A DNA stretch of 64,000 nucleotides, taken from IMG/VR virus record IMGVR_UViG_3300048999_000173, positions 19,577 to 83,576 of that record; one strand, given 5' to 3'. Every line of letters starts with the position of its first letter. Position 1 is the stretch's first letter. Below are positions 43,019 through 50,601 of the stretch, piece by piece. The notes beneath the pieces were generated by a model that did no database searches, was not told where the DNA came from, and was given only the letters and a program-made list of their open reading frames with translations. The stretch comes from a virus. Made by a program: the position numbers and the translations under genes.

Positions 43019-43867
43019 TCAGCTCATCCCGACCGGCGGGGTGTCCCAGAACCCGGTGTGAGCGACGGCGTCGGCCGTGACGTGGCCGAGCATGGGGTCG
43101 GCGGAACAGATGGACCCGATCAGCTTGTTCGGGTACTCCGCGGTGATGGGCCGCCCGCCCTGGCCCAGGACCAGCGCGTGGACCCCCTCCGCAGGGCGGA
43201 CCCGGTGGGGAAGGTAGGCGTTGACCGCGCTGGCAGTGACCCTGTTCAGGACGTGCTTCGGGCCTACCGACTCGAATGCGTAGTCGGGCGCCCGGACTTC
43301 GTAGCCGCCGTTGTCCAGCGGGTACAGGTGGCGGATGTCGACGCGGGTGACTTCCGCCGGTCGCAGGCCTTCGAGGAGGAGGAAGGCGACGACCCGGTCG
43401 CGCAGGTAGTGGCGGGCGGGCGGCCCCCACTGGCCGATGCACACCAGCAGCGCGGAGCGTTCCTCCGGGGTGAGGCGGCGCGGGTTGCCGGCGGCCCGGT
43501 CCAGGCCGGAGCGCAGCATCGTCAGGTCGGGGATGAGGCGGATCTGCCCGCGGTCGCGGCATGCCTTGTTGAACTGGTTGACGGCGGTGACCCGGCGGTC
43601 GTGGGTGAGGGCGGCGTCGGGGTGGTGTTCGGCGACGTGCGCGAGCGCGGCGGGGTCGTTGAAGAGGCGGCCCTCGAGCTGCTCGGTGAGGAAGGTGCCG
43701 CACCAGGCGGCGACGTGCTCAATTCCGCAGTCGTAGGGGTCGACGGGGGGATGCTGCCGGGTGCACCAGGACAGCCACCGGCTGATCTCACGCCGGTACT
43801 CGACCTGGCTGGAGGGGCGCAGGGTGCCGTCGGTGAGCCAGTCGTCCAGGAGCGCGTGGGGGTCCAT
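43019..43867 (-). CDS. Tyrosine recombinase-like protein lacking the C-terminal active site (282 aa)
   Basis: Starts at ATG 43867. An N-terminal core-binding domain (SSQVEYRREISRWLSWC; RRVTAVNQFNKACRDRG) is followed by the first half of a catalytic domain with the Arg motif (LLLEGLRPAEVTRVDIRHL). The expected HxxR and Tyr are absent; the end reads GHVTADAVAHTGFWDTPPVG. It may be a non-catalytic accessory recombinase, a DNA-binding regulator or a decayed integrase. A 13-bp inverted repeat lies just upstream. Confidence 0.65.
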   Translation of the reverse strand: MDPHALLDDWLTDGTLRPSSQVEYRREISRWLSWCTRQHPPVDPYDCGIEHVAAWCGTFLTEQLEGRLFNDPAALAHVAEHHPDAALTHDRRVTAVNQFNKACRDRGQIRLIPDLTMLRSGLDRAAGNPRRLTPEERSALLVCIGQWGPPARHYLRDRVVAFLLLEGLRPAEVTRVDIRHLYPLDNGGYEVRAPDYAFESVGPKHVLNRVTASAVNAYLPHRVRPAEGVHALVLGQGGRPITAEYPNKLIGSICSADPMLGHVTADAVAHTGFWDTPPVGMS

Positions 43868-43910
43868 GGGCCCTCAGTATGCCGCCACTCCACACAAGAT
43901 CAAGGATTTA

Positions 43911-44023
43911 CGTAAAACTTCGGAGCCCCCACCCACTAGGAGAGGGGCGCGGGGGCGAGACGCGGGGTTCCGGCGTCGTGCACCACAAACAGCTCCTGGG
44001 CTGAGGCGTCCCGAAGTTTTACG
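43911..44023. repeat. 13-bp perfect inverted repeat, 87 bp apart
   Basis: CGTAAAACTTCGG (43911-43923) and CCGAAGTTTTACG (44011-44023). Both arms are AT-rich compared with their surroundings. They flank a G-rich segment and lie 44-156 bp ahead of the recombinase-like gene. Candidate recombinase- or repressor-binding sites, possibly an attachment region. Confidence 0.6.
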
Positions 44024-44143
44024 CAAAGATCATGACGATGCGGGGGACGGCCCTCTCGGGCCCCTCCCTCAGGTCGTGCGATCACGCTATGACGGAACCG
44101 GCGGTTTGTCTGAGCCGCCTTCCCCCTGCATCCCTCCGCCGGG

Positions 44144-44485
44144 TCAGTCCATCCCCGGGTAGCACATCGCGTGGTCCTCGCCCGGCTGCTTCTCCCGGCC
44201 GCACCAGCAGATGTCCCGCTCCGGCCGTGCGCTCCCCTGACGGGCGCGGGCCTCCTGAACGGCATCCTCGACACCGTTCTCGTAGAAGCGGTTGAAGACC
44301 CCGCCGGCCAGGCCCTCGTAGAGGGCGCCGACGAGCACACTGCCGCCCGCGAGGATCTTCTCCTCCTGATTGCCCTTCATCCGACCCAGCAGTGCGGCCA
44401 GGAACACGGACTCGTCATGGGACAGCTCCACCGTAATGCTCTCGGGCATCGCCTCGTCATCAAGGTCGATCCGCTTCACCTTCAC
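44144..44485 (-). CDS. Small hypothetical protein with C-terminal Cys/His cluster (113 aa)
   Basis: GTG start at 44485 with a strong AGGAGGT site 5 bp upstream. The N-terminal part (VKRIDLDDEAMPESITVEL) is acidic and strand-forming and the middle helical. The end carries CWCGREKQPGEDHAMC, a plausible metal site. No family recognised. Confidence 0.6.
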   Translation of the reverse strand: MKVKRIDLDDEAMPESITVELSHDESVFLAALLGRMKGNQEEKILAGGSVLVGALYEGLAGGVFNRFYENGVEDAVQEARARQGSARPERDICWCGREKQPGEDHAMCYPGMD

Positions 44486-44572
44486 GTACTACCTCCTGAG
44501 CTGGGATGTTGAACTGGCCTTGATCAGTGGCGTCTCGGTCGGCTACGCTGCGCGTGCGCGTTCAGTATGTGA

Positions 44573-44602
44573 GGCCACCAACTCCGTTTCGGAGTGGTGG
44601 CC
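44573..44602 (-). terminator. Hairpin terminator on the reverse strand
   Basis: GGCCACCAACTCCG (44573-44586) and CGGAGTGGTGGCC (44590-44602) pair around TTT with a single bulge. It lies 16 bp after the stop of the 44619-44894 gene, in the correct orientation to end it. Confidence 0.6.
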
Positions 44603-44618
44603 TTCGACGTTCCCCGGG

Positions 44619-44894
44619 TCAGACGGCGCGGTGCTCGACAGCGGCCACGCGGACCTGTTCCACGGTCGGGATGGTACTGAGGTACCCGTTCGGGGCGATC
44701 GCGGCGACGATCTGCTTGGACAGGGCAGGGCAACTGGTTGGCCTCCATGCGGATGCGCCGGGCCCGTCCAGGACTCGGCTGATAAGGCCGGACAGGGTTA
44801 CGAAGCTGATTCTGGTCGGGTGCTGTTCCATCTGGTCAGCAAGCTCGTCCAGGGCGTCGGCCAGGGTCGCGGGAGGTGTGTGGGAGGTCTGCAT
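44619..44894 (-). CDS. Small hypothetical protein (91 aa)
   Basis: ATG 44894 with AAGGAAG upstream; the frame before it is a shadow. The product is helical (LADALDELADQMEQHPTRI) with a strand-turn segment at the C-terminus. It follows the 44903-45349 gene by 8 bp and ends at a hairpin, so the two form a short operon driven from the 45.4 kb region. Confidence 0.55.
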   Translation of the reverse strand: MQTSHTPPATLADALDELADQMEQHPTRISFVTLSGLISRVLDGPGASAWRPTSCPALSKQIVAAIAPNGYLSTIPTVEQVRVAAVEHRAV

Positions 44895-44902
44895 CGGCTT
44901 CC

Positions 44903-45349
44903 TTACGCGGCGAGGCCGGTGTTGGTCTGGGTGAGGCGTACGCGGGGACGGTAGTCGGCGTCGTCCTTGTCGCGGGCCAACTCGTAGCGGATGAGGGCCT
45001 GTGCGTCGTCGGCGGGGGCGGGCTCGGGGGTCTCGTAGGTGGTGTTCTCCGGCATGGTGAGCACGTAGGCGGTGCGGTGGACGGTGTAGGCGAGGACGCC
45101 GGACAGCAGGAATTCGCGGCGTTCGCCGCGGAGTCGGCACATGGCGGTGATGACGATGCCGCCGCCGCTGATGCCCTTCTTGGTGACCTTGAGGCTGGCG
45201 GTGCGCAGGCTGTCGATTTCGATGGTCCGCACGGTGGGTTCGGTCTCGCCGGGCTTGAGGTAGGTGATGGTGACGGCCCGGCGGTGGTCGGTGGCGCGGT
45301 AGAGGTCGGCCAGCGTGCGGGTCTGCGTCTGGTTCTTGGTGATCCGCAT
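44903..45349 (-). CDS. WYL-like or AbrB-sized hypothetical protein, putative regulator (148 aa)
   Basis: Starts at about 45349 with GAGGGGAA upstream. The N-terminal 50 residues (LADLYRATDHRRAVTITYLK ... VRTIEIDSLRTAS) resemble the beginning of a WYL domain, which often senses nucleic acids or ligands in phage-related regulators. The middle is strand-rich and ends in an acidic tail. It is transcribed from a divergent promoter region with inverted repeats, as expected for an autoregulator. The family call is tentative. Confidence 0.5.
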   Translation of the reverse strand: MRITKNQTQTRTLADLYRATDHRRAVTITYLKPGETEPTVRTIEIDSLRTASLKVTKKGISGGGIVITAMCRLRGERREFLLSGVLAYTVHRTAYVLTMPENTTYETPEPAPADDAQALIRYELARDKDDADYRPRVRLTQTNTGLAA

Positions 45350-45370
45350 CTGGGGTTCCCCTCGCTGTGG

Positions 45371-45437
45371 TGTTGCCACCACATTACCCATACTCCATTG
45401 CGCAGACAAGGGGTTTGTGCGTACTGTTGTGGCAACA
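45371..45437. promoter_or_regulatory. Divergent promoters with a shared operator-like inverted repeat
   Basis: TGTTGCCAC (45371-45379) and GTGGCAACA (45429-45437) form a perfect 9-bp inverted repeat. Leftward promoter: TTGTCT (complement of 45404-45409), 17 bp, TAATGT (complement of 45381-45386). Rightward promoter: TTGCGC (45398-45403), 18 bp, TACTGT (45422-45427). Each repeat arm lies beside one -10 box, so one repressor could silence both directions. Confidence 0.65.
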
Positions 45438-45557
45438 CACCGCACGCCACCCCCATGGCGGGCGCAATGAGATAGGGAGGACACTGGGTTGGTTAACGCC
45501 CCCACGCACCCGCCGAACCGGTCCAACCCCGGCGGGAGCCCGCCGAAAGGACCGCGC

Positions 45558-46142
45558 ATGCCGCGCAGCCGCCGACTGACCCCCGACGTGATCCGTGCCC
45601 GCCTGACCGTGGCCGCCGACCGCCTGCGTGACGGCGGTGACAAGGACCTCGCCGAGGCCGTCGACGCTGTCCTCGCCCCCCGCGGCTGGGAGCTGCTGAA
45701 GAAGCCGGCCTCCCGTGCGAACACCGAGCCGAACATGGCCCTGTTCATGAACAAGGCCATCAAGACCGTCCTGGAGGCGAAGGCGCGTGCGGAGGCCGCC
45801 GAGGAGGCGGAGCGTACGGGCGGGAAGCCGAAGGCCGCTGCGACCGTGCTCGCGGCGGTCGTGAACCAGGGCTTCGAGGCGTTCCTCGCCGGGGAGTTCG
45901 TGCCGGCGAAGCCGGTGCGGTCCGTGCGGGGGACGTCGGTGGAGAAGTCCAACCTGAACATCGGCCCGTCCAAGGCCCTCCGCGACAAGGTGGAGAAGCT
46001 GTGCCCGGCCCTGTCCGCGGAGCTGGACTGGGAGGTGACGCCGGGCCGGGTCGCGATGGCGTGGCTGTACTCGGAGTACGGCATCACGGATGACGACCAG
46101 CGTGGTGTGACCGTGCCGGTCGTCGACGACCTGGCGGAGTAG
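45558..46142 (+). CDS. Putative DNA-binding protein (194 aa)
   Basis: ATG 45558 follows AAAGGA; a TTG at 45489 with GGGAGG upstream would add 23 residues. The product begins MPRSRRLTPDVIRARLTVAA and is helical, basic in the first half, with an Ala/Glu coiled segment (AKARAEAAEEAERTGG). The second half has ALRDKVEKLCPALSAELDW. It sits under the rightward promoter of the divergent region, so it is a candidate for the regulator acting there. No family is recognised. Confidence 0.6.
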   Translation: MPRSRRLTPDVIRARLTVAADRLRDGGDKDLAEAVDAVLAPRGWELLKKPASRANTEPNMALFMNKAIKTVLEAKARAEAAEEAERTGGKPKAAATVLAAVVNQGFEAFLAGEFVPAKPVRSVRGTSVEKSNLNIGPSKALRDKVEKLCPALSAELDWEVTPGRVAMAWLYSEYGITDDDQRGVTVPVVDDLAE

Positions 46143-46152
46143 CCGCCCGGGC

Positions 46153-46194
46153 GCCGGGTGTGGTCTGGACGCCGACAACCAGACCGCACCCGGC
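46153..46194 (+). terminator. Hairpin between putative regulator and annealing-protein genes
   Basis: GCCGGGTG-T-GGTCTGG (46153-46168) pairs with CCAGACC-G-CACCCGGC (46179-46194), with one T-G wobble in a 16-bp stem, 10 bp after the stop. Confidence 0.6.
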
Positions 46195-46233
46195 CCCCCA
46201 CCCGTACGACGTAACAACCTCACAGGAGACCTC

Positions 46234-47100
46234 ATGGCATCCGCCATCGAGGCCCCCGCCAGCAACACGGCGGAGGGCCCCACTCAGCACACCCAAAACC
46301 AGGCCGCCCGGCCCGCGAATACTTTCGGATACACGCGCCAGGAGCAGATCGAGGCGCTGCACAAGCTGCGGGAGCCGTTCGCTCCGGCGGAGATCCGGCA
46401 CCTGCCGCGCGTGTGGTGCGGAGCGTGCAAGGGCTCCCGCGGTGACGGCTGCCCGCGGCACCCGATGACGAAGTGCGGGAAGTGCAAGCAGCGGATGCCG
46501 AACGGCGGTCACATCGATCTGGCCTACGTCGGGCATGCGGAGGCGACGAACCGGCTGCTGAACGTGGATCCGTTCTGGGGTTGGGAGCCAGTCACCATGG
46601 ACGAGCGGGGTCTTCCGCAGGTCGATGGTTACCGCGGTCTGTGGATCCGGCTGACGGTGTGCGGGATGGATCGGCTCGGGTACGGGCATGCGGGCGACAA
46701 GACCGGCGGAGACGCCGTCAAAGAGCTGATCGGCGACGCGATCCGCAACGCGGGTATGCGGTTCGGGATGGCGCTGGACCTGTGGACCACGTCCGATCTG
46801 GAGATCATCGAGTCTGGCGGCGCCTCGCTGGAGCAGGACCGCCAGGAGGACAGGCAGCCTCCCGCTCCGGACCAGGGTGCGCAGCCCGACGAGGACGCCT
46901 TCCAGGAGCGCGTGCGCAACGGCTGGAACCACCTGGGTGCTACGGAGATGGCGCTCGCTGAGGCGAAGCAGAAGGGCATCAACACCGTCGTTCCCTTCGA
47001 GGGCGACCATCTGAACATCCAGGACGTGCTGGAGATCCGCATCAAGGCGTTGAAGGAGAAGGCCGCACAGGGTGGCGTCGCGGAAGGGCAGGCTGCCTGA
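46234..47100 (+). CDS. Rad52-like single-strand annealing protein with zinc finger (288 aa)
   Basis: ATG 46234 with AGGAGA upstream. A Cys-rich segment (VWCGACKGSRGDGCPRHP, TKCGKCKQRM, residues about 61-90) precedes a block recalling Rad52/Rad22 annealing domains: HIDLAYVGHAEATNRLL, PFWGWEPVTMDE, KTGGDAVKELIGDAIRNAGM and RFGMALDLW. Phage Rad52-like proteins anneal complementary strands in recombination and replication repair. No partner exonuclease is next to it. The C-terminus is helical. The assignment is from memory of the motif block. Confidence 0.7.
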   Translation: MASAIEAPASNTAEGPTQHTQNQAARPANTFGYTRQEQIEALHKLREPFAPAEIRHLPRVWCGACKGSRGDGCPRHPMTKCGKCKQRMPNGGHIDLAYVGHAEATNRLLNVDPFWGWEPVTMDERGLPQVDGYRGLWIRLTVCGMDRLGYGHAGDKTGGDAVKELIGDAIRNAGMRFGMALDLWTTSDLEIIESGGASLEQDRQEDRQPPAPDQGAQPDEDAFQERVRNGWNHLGATEMALAEAKQKGINTVVPFEGDHLNIQDVLEIRIKALKEKAAQGGVAEGQAA

Positions 47101-47288
47101 TGGCCGCCACCGACCGAGAGAAGGCGATACGGGCCCACGCCCACCGCCTGGCCGCCGAAGCCATTCGGGCGGCCCTGAACATGTGGGAGCTGGACCGCTA
47201 CTACCCCGACCAGGCAGATCAGGACGACCTGGAGATGGAGCTGGTGGCCATCGCCGGGCGCCTGGAGAAGCAGGCAGGTGCGCGGTGA
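47100..47288 (+). CDS. Small helical protein (62 aa)
   Basis: ATG overlaps the previous stop and its own stop overlaps the methyltransferase GTG, so the three genes are coupled. It starts MAATDREKAIRAHAHRLAAE and is acidic near the C-terminus (DQADQDDLEMEL). No family recognised. Confidence 0.55.
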   Translation: MAATDREKAIRAHAHRLAAEAIRAALNMWELDRYYPDQADQDDLEMELVAIAGRLEKQAGAR

Positions 47289-48481
47289 GCTACGCACTCA
47301 CGTGGGCCGGCCCGCAGAAGGGCATCGTGCTGGACCTGTTCGCGGGCCCGGGTGGATGGTCGGAGGGCATACGCCGGTTCCTGGGCCTGCGCGATGTTGG
47401 TCTGGAGTGGGACGAGGCGGCGACGCTGACCCGGGCTGCTGCCAAGCACGCGACGGTCCGCGTGGACGTCTCCTGCTTCGTACTGGGCCCGGTCGTCGGG
47501 AAGGTGTGGGGGCTGATCGCCTCGCCGCCGTGCACGAAGCTGTCTGCCGCCGGCAGCGGGATCGGGAGGAAGTACATCGGCCTCTTGGCGGACGGCATCC
47601 GGCGGATGTTCCGCGGCGATGACTGCCGTGAGGAGATCCGGGCGGCCGTCTTTCCCGGGGCTTTGGCGGAGCAGCGGAGGAAGAACGCGAAGCGTGCTGT
47701 GACGAAGCGCTGGACTGAGGAGAAGCTGGTCCAGGCGGCGCATGACGATGCGTTTGTGACGTCGCTGATGCTGGAGCCAGCCAGGTTCCTGTACGCGCTG
47801 CTGAATGCCGGTGATCCGGCGGTGCGGTTCGAGTGGGTGGCGTTCGAGCAGGTTCCGGCGGCTGAGCCGCTGTGGCAGGTGTACGCCCTCGAATTGCGTC
47901 GCCTGGGCTGGTCGGTGGCCGTTGGTGTGCTGGATCTGGCGGACTACGGCGGCGGTCAGGAGCGTCCGCGGGCGGTGCTGATCGGGTCGTCGGTGCGCCA
48001 GATCCGAATGCCGGAGAAGACCCACGGCAAGGTGTGGGGCGATGACTTGTTCGGTGGCAGCGTGCTGCCGCGGGTGACGATGGCGCAGGCGCTGGGCTGG
48101 GGGTACACGCAGCGTCCGGCGCCTACGGTCACCGGTGGCGGTACGGCCACCGGTGGCGCAGAGCCGTTCGGGAACGGGTCGCGGAAGGCGATGCGGGCGG
48201 CGATGGCTGATCCGCGGCACTGGGCGCATCACCGTCCCGCGCACACGGTGTCCGGCACAGTCGGGCATGTGGGGGGCAAGCAGGCTGGTGGTCATCTGAA
48301 CCTGGAGCCGGAGGAGGGTGCCGTTCTCCAGACCTTCCCTGCGGACCATCCGTTCCAGGGGAACAAGAACCAGAGGGCGCGGCAGATCGGCGACGCGATG
48401 CCGCCGCTTCTGGCTGCGCATGTGGTGTCCGCCGCTTCAGGGGTGCCGTTTCTGCAGGATGCCCTGACCTGGGCCGCCTGA
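47285..48481 (+). CDS. DNA (cytosine-5) methyltransferase (398 aa)
   Basis: Transfers methyl groups from S-adenosylmethionine to C5 of cytosine. Motif I is VLDLFAGPGGWS (15-26), motif IV ASPPC with catalytic Cys83, motif VI FEQVPA (Gln in place of the usual Asn), motif VIII QERPRAVLIG, then RPAPTVTGGG (IX region) and IGDAMPPLLA (motif X). No restriction enzyme is adjacent, so it probably protects the element's DNA from host restriction or regulates it. GTG 47285 overlaps the upstream stop. Confidence 0.87.
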   Translation: MSYALTWAGPQKGIVLDLFAGPGGWSEGIRRFLGLRDVGLEWDEAATLTRAAAKHATVRVDVSCFVLGPVVGKVWGLIASPPCTKLSAAGSGIGRKYIGLLADGIRRMFRGDDCREEIRAAVFPGALAEQRRKNAKRAVTKRWTEEKLVQAAHDDAFVTSLMLEPARFLYALLNAGDPAVRFEWVAFEQVPAAEPLWQVYALELRRLGWSVAVGVLDLADYGGGQERPRAVLIGSSVRQIRMPEKTHGKVWGDDLFGGSVLPRVTMAQALGWGYTQRPAPTVTGGGTATGGAEPFGNGSRKAMRAAMADPRHWAHHRPAHTVSGTVGHVGGKQAGGHLNLEPEEGAVLQTFPADHPFQGNKNQRARQIGDAMPPLLAAHVVSAASGVPFLQDALTWAA

Positions 48482-48579
48482 GTTCGTCCAAGGCCGACGC
48501 TGGACTGGCCTGCAAGTCCCCGTCCCGGGGCGCCTTCACCACCATCCACATCCCGGCTGTCGCCGATCGGAGCTCCGTC

Positions 48580-48882
48580 ATGCCTGAACTGGTCCACTGG
48601 CTGTTCGCCCACCCTGTCCGCTGGCTGGTGCCGGCCGTTCTGCTCCTGTCCGTCGCTGGTACTGCGCTGGCGTTGTGGTGGGAGCAGCGCCGCCCGAGCG
48701 TCCCGGAGGGCGTCGTCCGTGCGCGGGCCGCGCGGCGCCTGTCGGTGGCGGAGCGGGAGGCCGTCGACACCGCGGTCCTGGACGTGGGTGGGCAGGCCGT
48801 GTTGGACGCGGAGGCGGATGCCGAGGATGCCGCCCGGGATCTCGTGCACCGAGCCCAGATCAACGCCTCGTACCACCCCTGA
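48580..48882 (+). CDS. Small single-pass membrane protein (100 aa)
   Basis: ATG 48580 follows GGAG. One N-terminal membrane helix (RWLVPAVLLLSVAGTALALW) precedes a charged helical domain (AARRLSVAEREAVDTAVLD). It pairs with a similar protein just downstream. No family; a membrane-tethered regulator or exclusion factor is possible. Confidence 0.55.
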   Translation: MPELVHWLFAHPVRWLVPAVLLLSVAGTALALWWEQRRPSVPEGVVRARAARRLSVAEREAVDTAVLDVGGQAVLDAEADAEDAARDLVHRAQINASYHP

Positions 48883-48927
48883 CAACCCGTACGCCGTCTG
48901 GCACACCCCCGTTGGGAGGTGAGTGTC

Positions 48928-49203
48928 GTGCCAGCCCACACCGTTCTTGCCCTTGCCGCGCTCACCATCCCCGTCGTCCTGGCGGTGGTGGGGGTTGCGG
49001 CGTATCGACTACATCGTCTGCGGCGCGCTCTGGATGCGGAGCGCGCCGCGCGGCGTCTCACCGCGGGCATGCGCCTGCGCGATATCGACGCCCTGCACCA
49101 GCGCGTTGAGGGCCTCCTCCGGGACCGGGCGGTCCTTGCGGAGGCCGAACGCATTCTCGACACCGAACTTGCCGCACACCGTACGGAAGGGGGACCTCAG
49201 TGA
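48928..49203 (+). CDS. Small single-pass membrane protein (91 aa)
   Basis: GTG 48928 is favoured because GGGAGGTGA lies 5-8 bp upstream; GTG 48919 is possible. A membrane helix (LAALTIPVVLAVVGVAAYRL) is followed by a basic coiled region (RRALDAERAARRLTAGMRL). It resembles the preceding gene product in design, and the two may have arisen by duplication. Its stop overlaps the next GTG. Confidence 0.55.
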   Translation: MPAHTVLALAALTIPVVLAVVGVAAYRLHRLRRALDAERAARRLTAGMRLRDIDALHQRVEGLLRDRAVLAEAERILDTELAAHRTEGGPQ

Positions 49204-49961
49204 CCCAGAAGCGTCTGGACCCGAAGACCGCCCAGCAGGAACTGACTGATCACCCCTACTACAAGTACCGGGGCTGTGGCCCGGATCCGGATGACCCGCG
49301 TCGTGCGGCCGGTGACAGCAGGCTGCTGGTGGATGCGTGGCAGGCCCCGGATGTGGATGGTGGTGAGGATCAGGAGGAGCGGTCGGCGCGGGTTCGTGCG
49401 GCGAAGGCGGTGTGCGGTCGGTGTCCGGTGTTGGCGGCGTGCGCGGTGTACGGGGCGTCGGTGACGTCGGACGGGAAGTTGGCGGAGCGGCACTCGATCC
49501 TTGGGGCTCGTACGGCGTTGGAGCGGACGAAGGCTTTGGTGGAGGAGCGGCAGGTGGTTCCGGTGGTGGTGGAGCCGGCGCCGGATGAGCAGTTGAGGAC
49601 GGAGCAGAAGCTGGCGATTGTGCGGGCGTTGGCGCGGTTTGAGTCGGCGGAGGATGTTGCGCGGGCGGCGGGGCTGGATTTGCGGACGGCGAATTGGCAG
49701 CGGGCCCGCCTGGTGACGCAGTTGGGGTTGCCGAAGTCGGCGTCCCGGGCGCAGGTGTTGGCGGCCGCGGCGGCGCGCGGCCTCCTCGCGGACGTGGACG
49801 TGGACGTCGACGAGGGCGGGGGCGGGGGCGGGGAGAGTGCGGCGGCCCGGATGGCGGCCGCACCCGTGCGTCCGGTGCAGCTCACCTTCGACGACGTGCT
49901 GTCGTCGGCGTCCGTACGCGATCTGTTCCCGGCCGGGCCCGAGCTGGGGGTGGCGGCATGA
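49200..49961 (+). CDS. WhiB-like Fe-S regulator fused to a helix-turn-helix region (253 aa)
   Basis: Four Cys are arranged as in WhiB-like [4Fe-4S] proteins: Cys26 (RGCGPDP), Cys72, Cys75 and Cys81 (VCGRCPVLAAC), the first spacer being longer than usual. Normally a GVWGG turn follows; here ILGARTALER occupies the place. Residues about 135-180 (LAIVRALARFESAEDVARAA) look like an HTH. WhiB-like proteins work with sigma factors in actinobacteria, and phages encode variants that alter host transcription. GTG 49200 overlaps the upstream stop. Confidence 0.7.
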   Translation: MTQKRLDPKTAQQELTDHPYYKYRGCGPDPDDPRRAAGDSRLLVDAWQAPDVDGGEDQEERSARVRAAKAVCGRCPVLAACAVYGASVTSDGKLAERHSILGARTALERTKALVEERQVVPVVVEPAPDEQLRTEQKLAIVRALARFESAEDVARAAGLDLRTANWQRARLVTQLGLPKSASRAQVLAAAAARGLLADVDVDVDEGGGGGGESAAARMAAAPVRPVQLTFDDVLSSASVRDLFPAGPELGVAA

Positions 49962-50413
49962 CGATGACTCCGCAGTCCCCGGCGGTTGTTGACGGCGCGT
50001 CGGAGGCGTGGGAGACGGCGCGCGCGGATGCGGCGCTGGTGGGGCGGGCGTCGTCGGCGGCCGTGTTCCTGACGGGCCTGTTGGTGAACTCGGAGTTGGC
50101 GACGGTGGGCCGTCCGGACCGGCTGCCTGCCGATCTGTTCCCGGATGTCGACCCGGTGGTGGTGGAGGCGATCTGGCAGCGGGCGCTCGCTGTTGGGCTG
50201 CATGCGGGGCGGGTGTCGGCGGCGCCGCGTCTGTTCCGGGATCAGATGGCGCGTGTGCAGGGCCTGTTCGAGGCGGCGGGGTTTGCGGCGATGGGGCGGG
50301 CGGTGTCGCGGTCGCGGCGGTTGGTGGCGCCGCATCCTGCGGATGGTGAGGTGGCGCGTGTGGGTGATTCGGGTGTGATGAACGGACCAGACGACACAGG
50401 GGAAGGCGGCTGA
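49958..50413 (+). CDS. Hypothetical protein (151 aa)
   Basis: ATG 49958 overlaps the WhiB-like stop. The product is helical, Ala/Val-rich, with ASSAAVFLTGLLVNSELATV and RLPADLFPDVDPVVVEAIW segments and a basic mid-region. There are no Cys motifs or membrane helices of full length. It is probably co-expressed with the WhiB-like gene. Function unknown. Confidence 0.55.
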   Translation: MTMTPQSPAVVDGASEAWETARADAALVGRASSAAVFLTGLLVNSELATVGRPDRLPADLFPDVDPVVVEAIWQRALAVGLHAGRVSAAPRLFRDQMARVQGLFEAAGFAAMGRAVSRSRRLVAPHPADGEVARVGDSGVMNGPDDTGEGG

Positions 50414-50601
50414 GACAGATGGGCACGTCAACGGGTAGGCTGAGCCGTGCGTTTGAAGTCCAGTCAGTTGCGAGGCTGGGCGGAGATCGCTCCAGAACGT
50501 TGGAAGCCCCCGCTGCCACCTTGGTGGCAGTCCCGGTTTGCGAAGCCAGGACGCGAGGGCTGACGACACCACACAGTTTCCCAACATATGAAGGTGCCGA
50601 C
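50414..50601 (+). other. Non-coding leader with a tight hairpin
   Basis: Codon usage over these 188 bp does not look like coding sequence. A stem CTGCCACC-TT-GGTGGCAG (50513-50530) stands in the middle, and a -10-like TAGGCTGA (50446-50453) precedes it. The start repeats GGGGAAGGCGGCT-x-AGACA from 9907. It may be a structured 5' leader for the genes that follow. Confidence 0.4.

Noticed and set aside
42975-43703. Upstream extension of the PIN-domain gene frame
   Set aside because: It lies antisense-frame over the recombinase-like gene on the same strand; the PIN protein starts naturally at 42974.
50419-50601. N-terminal two thirds of the open frame ending at 50718
   Set aside because: The stretch has a perfect hairpin and non-coding base use; only the short part from ATG 50602 has an RBS.
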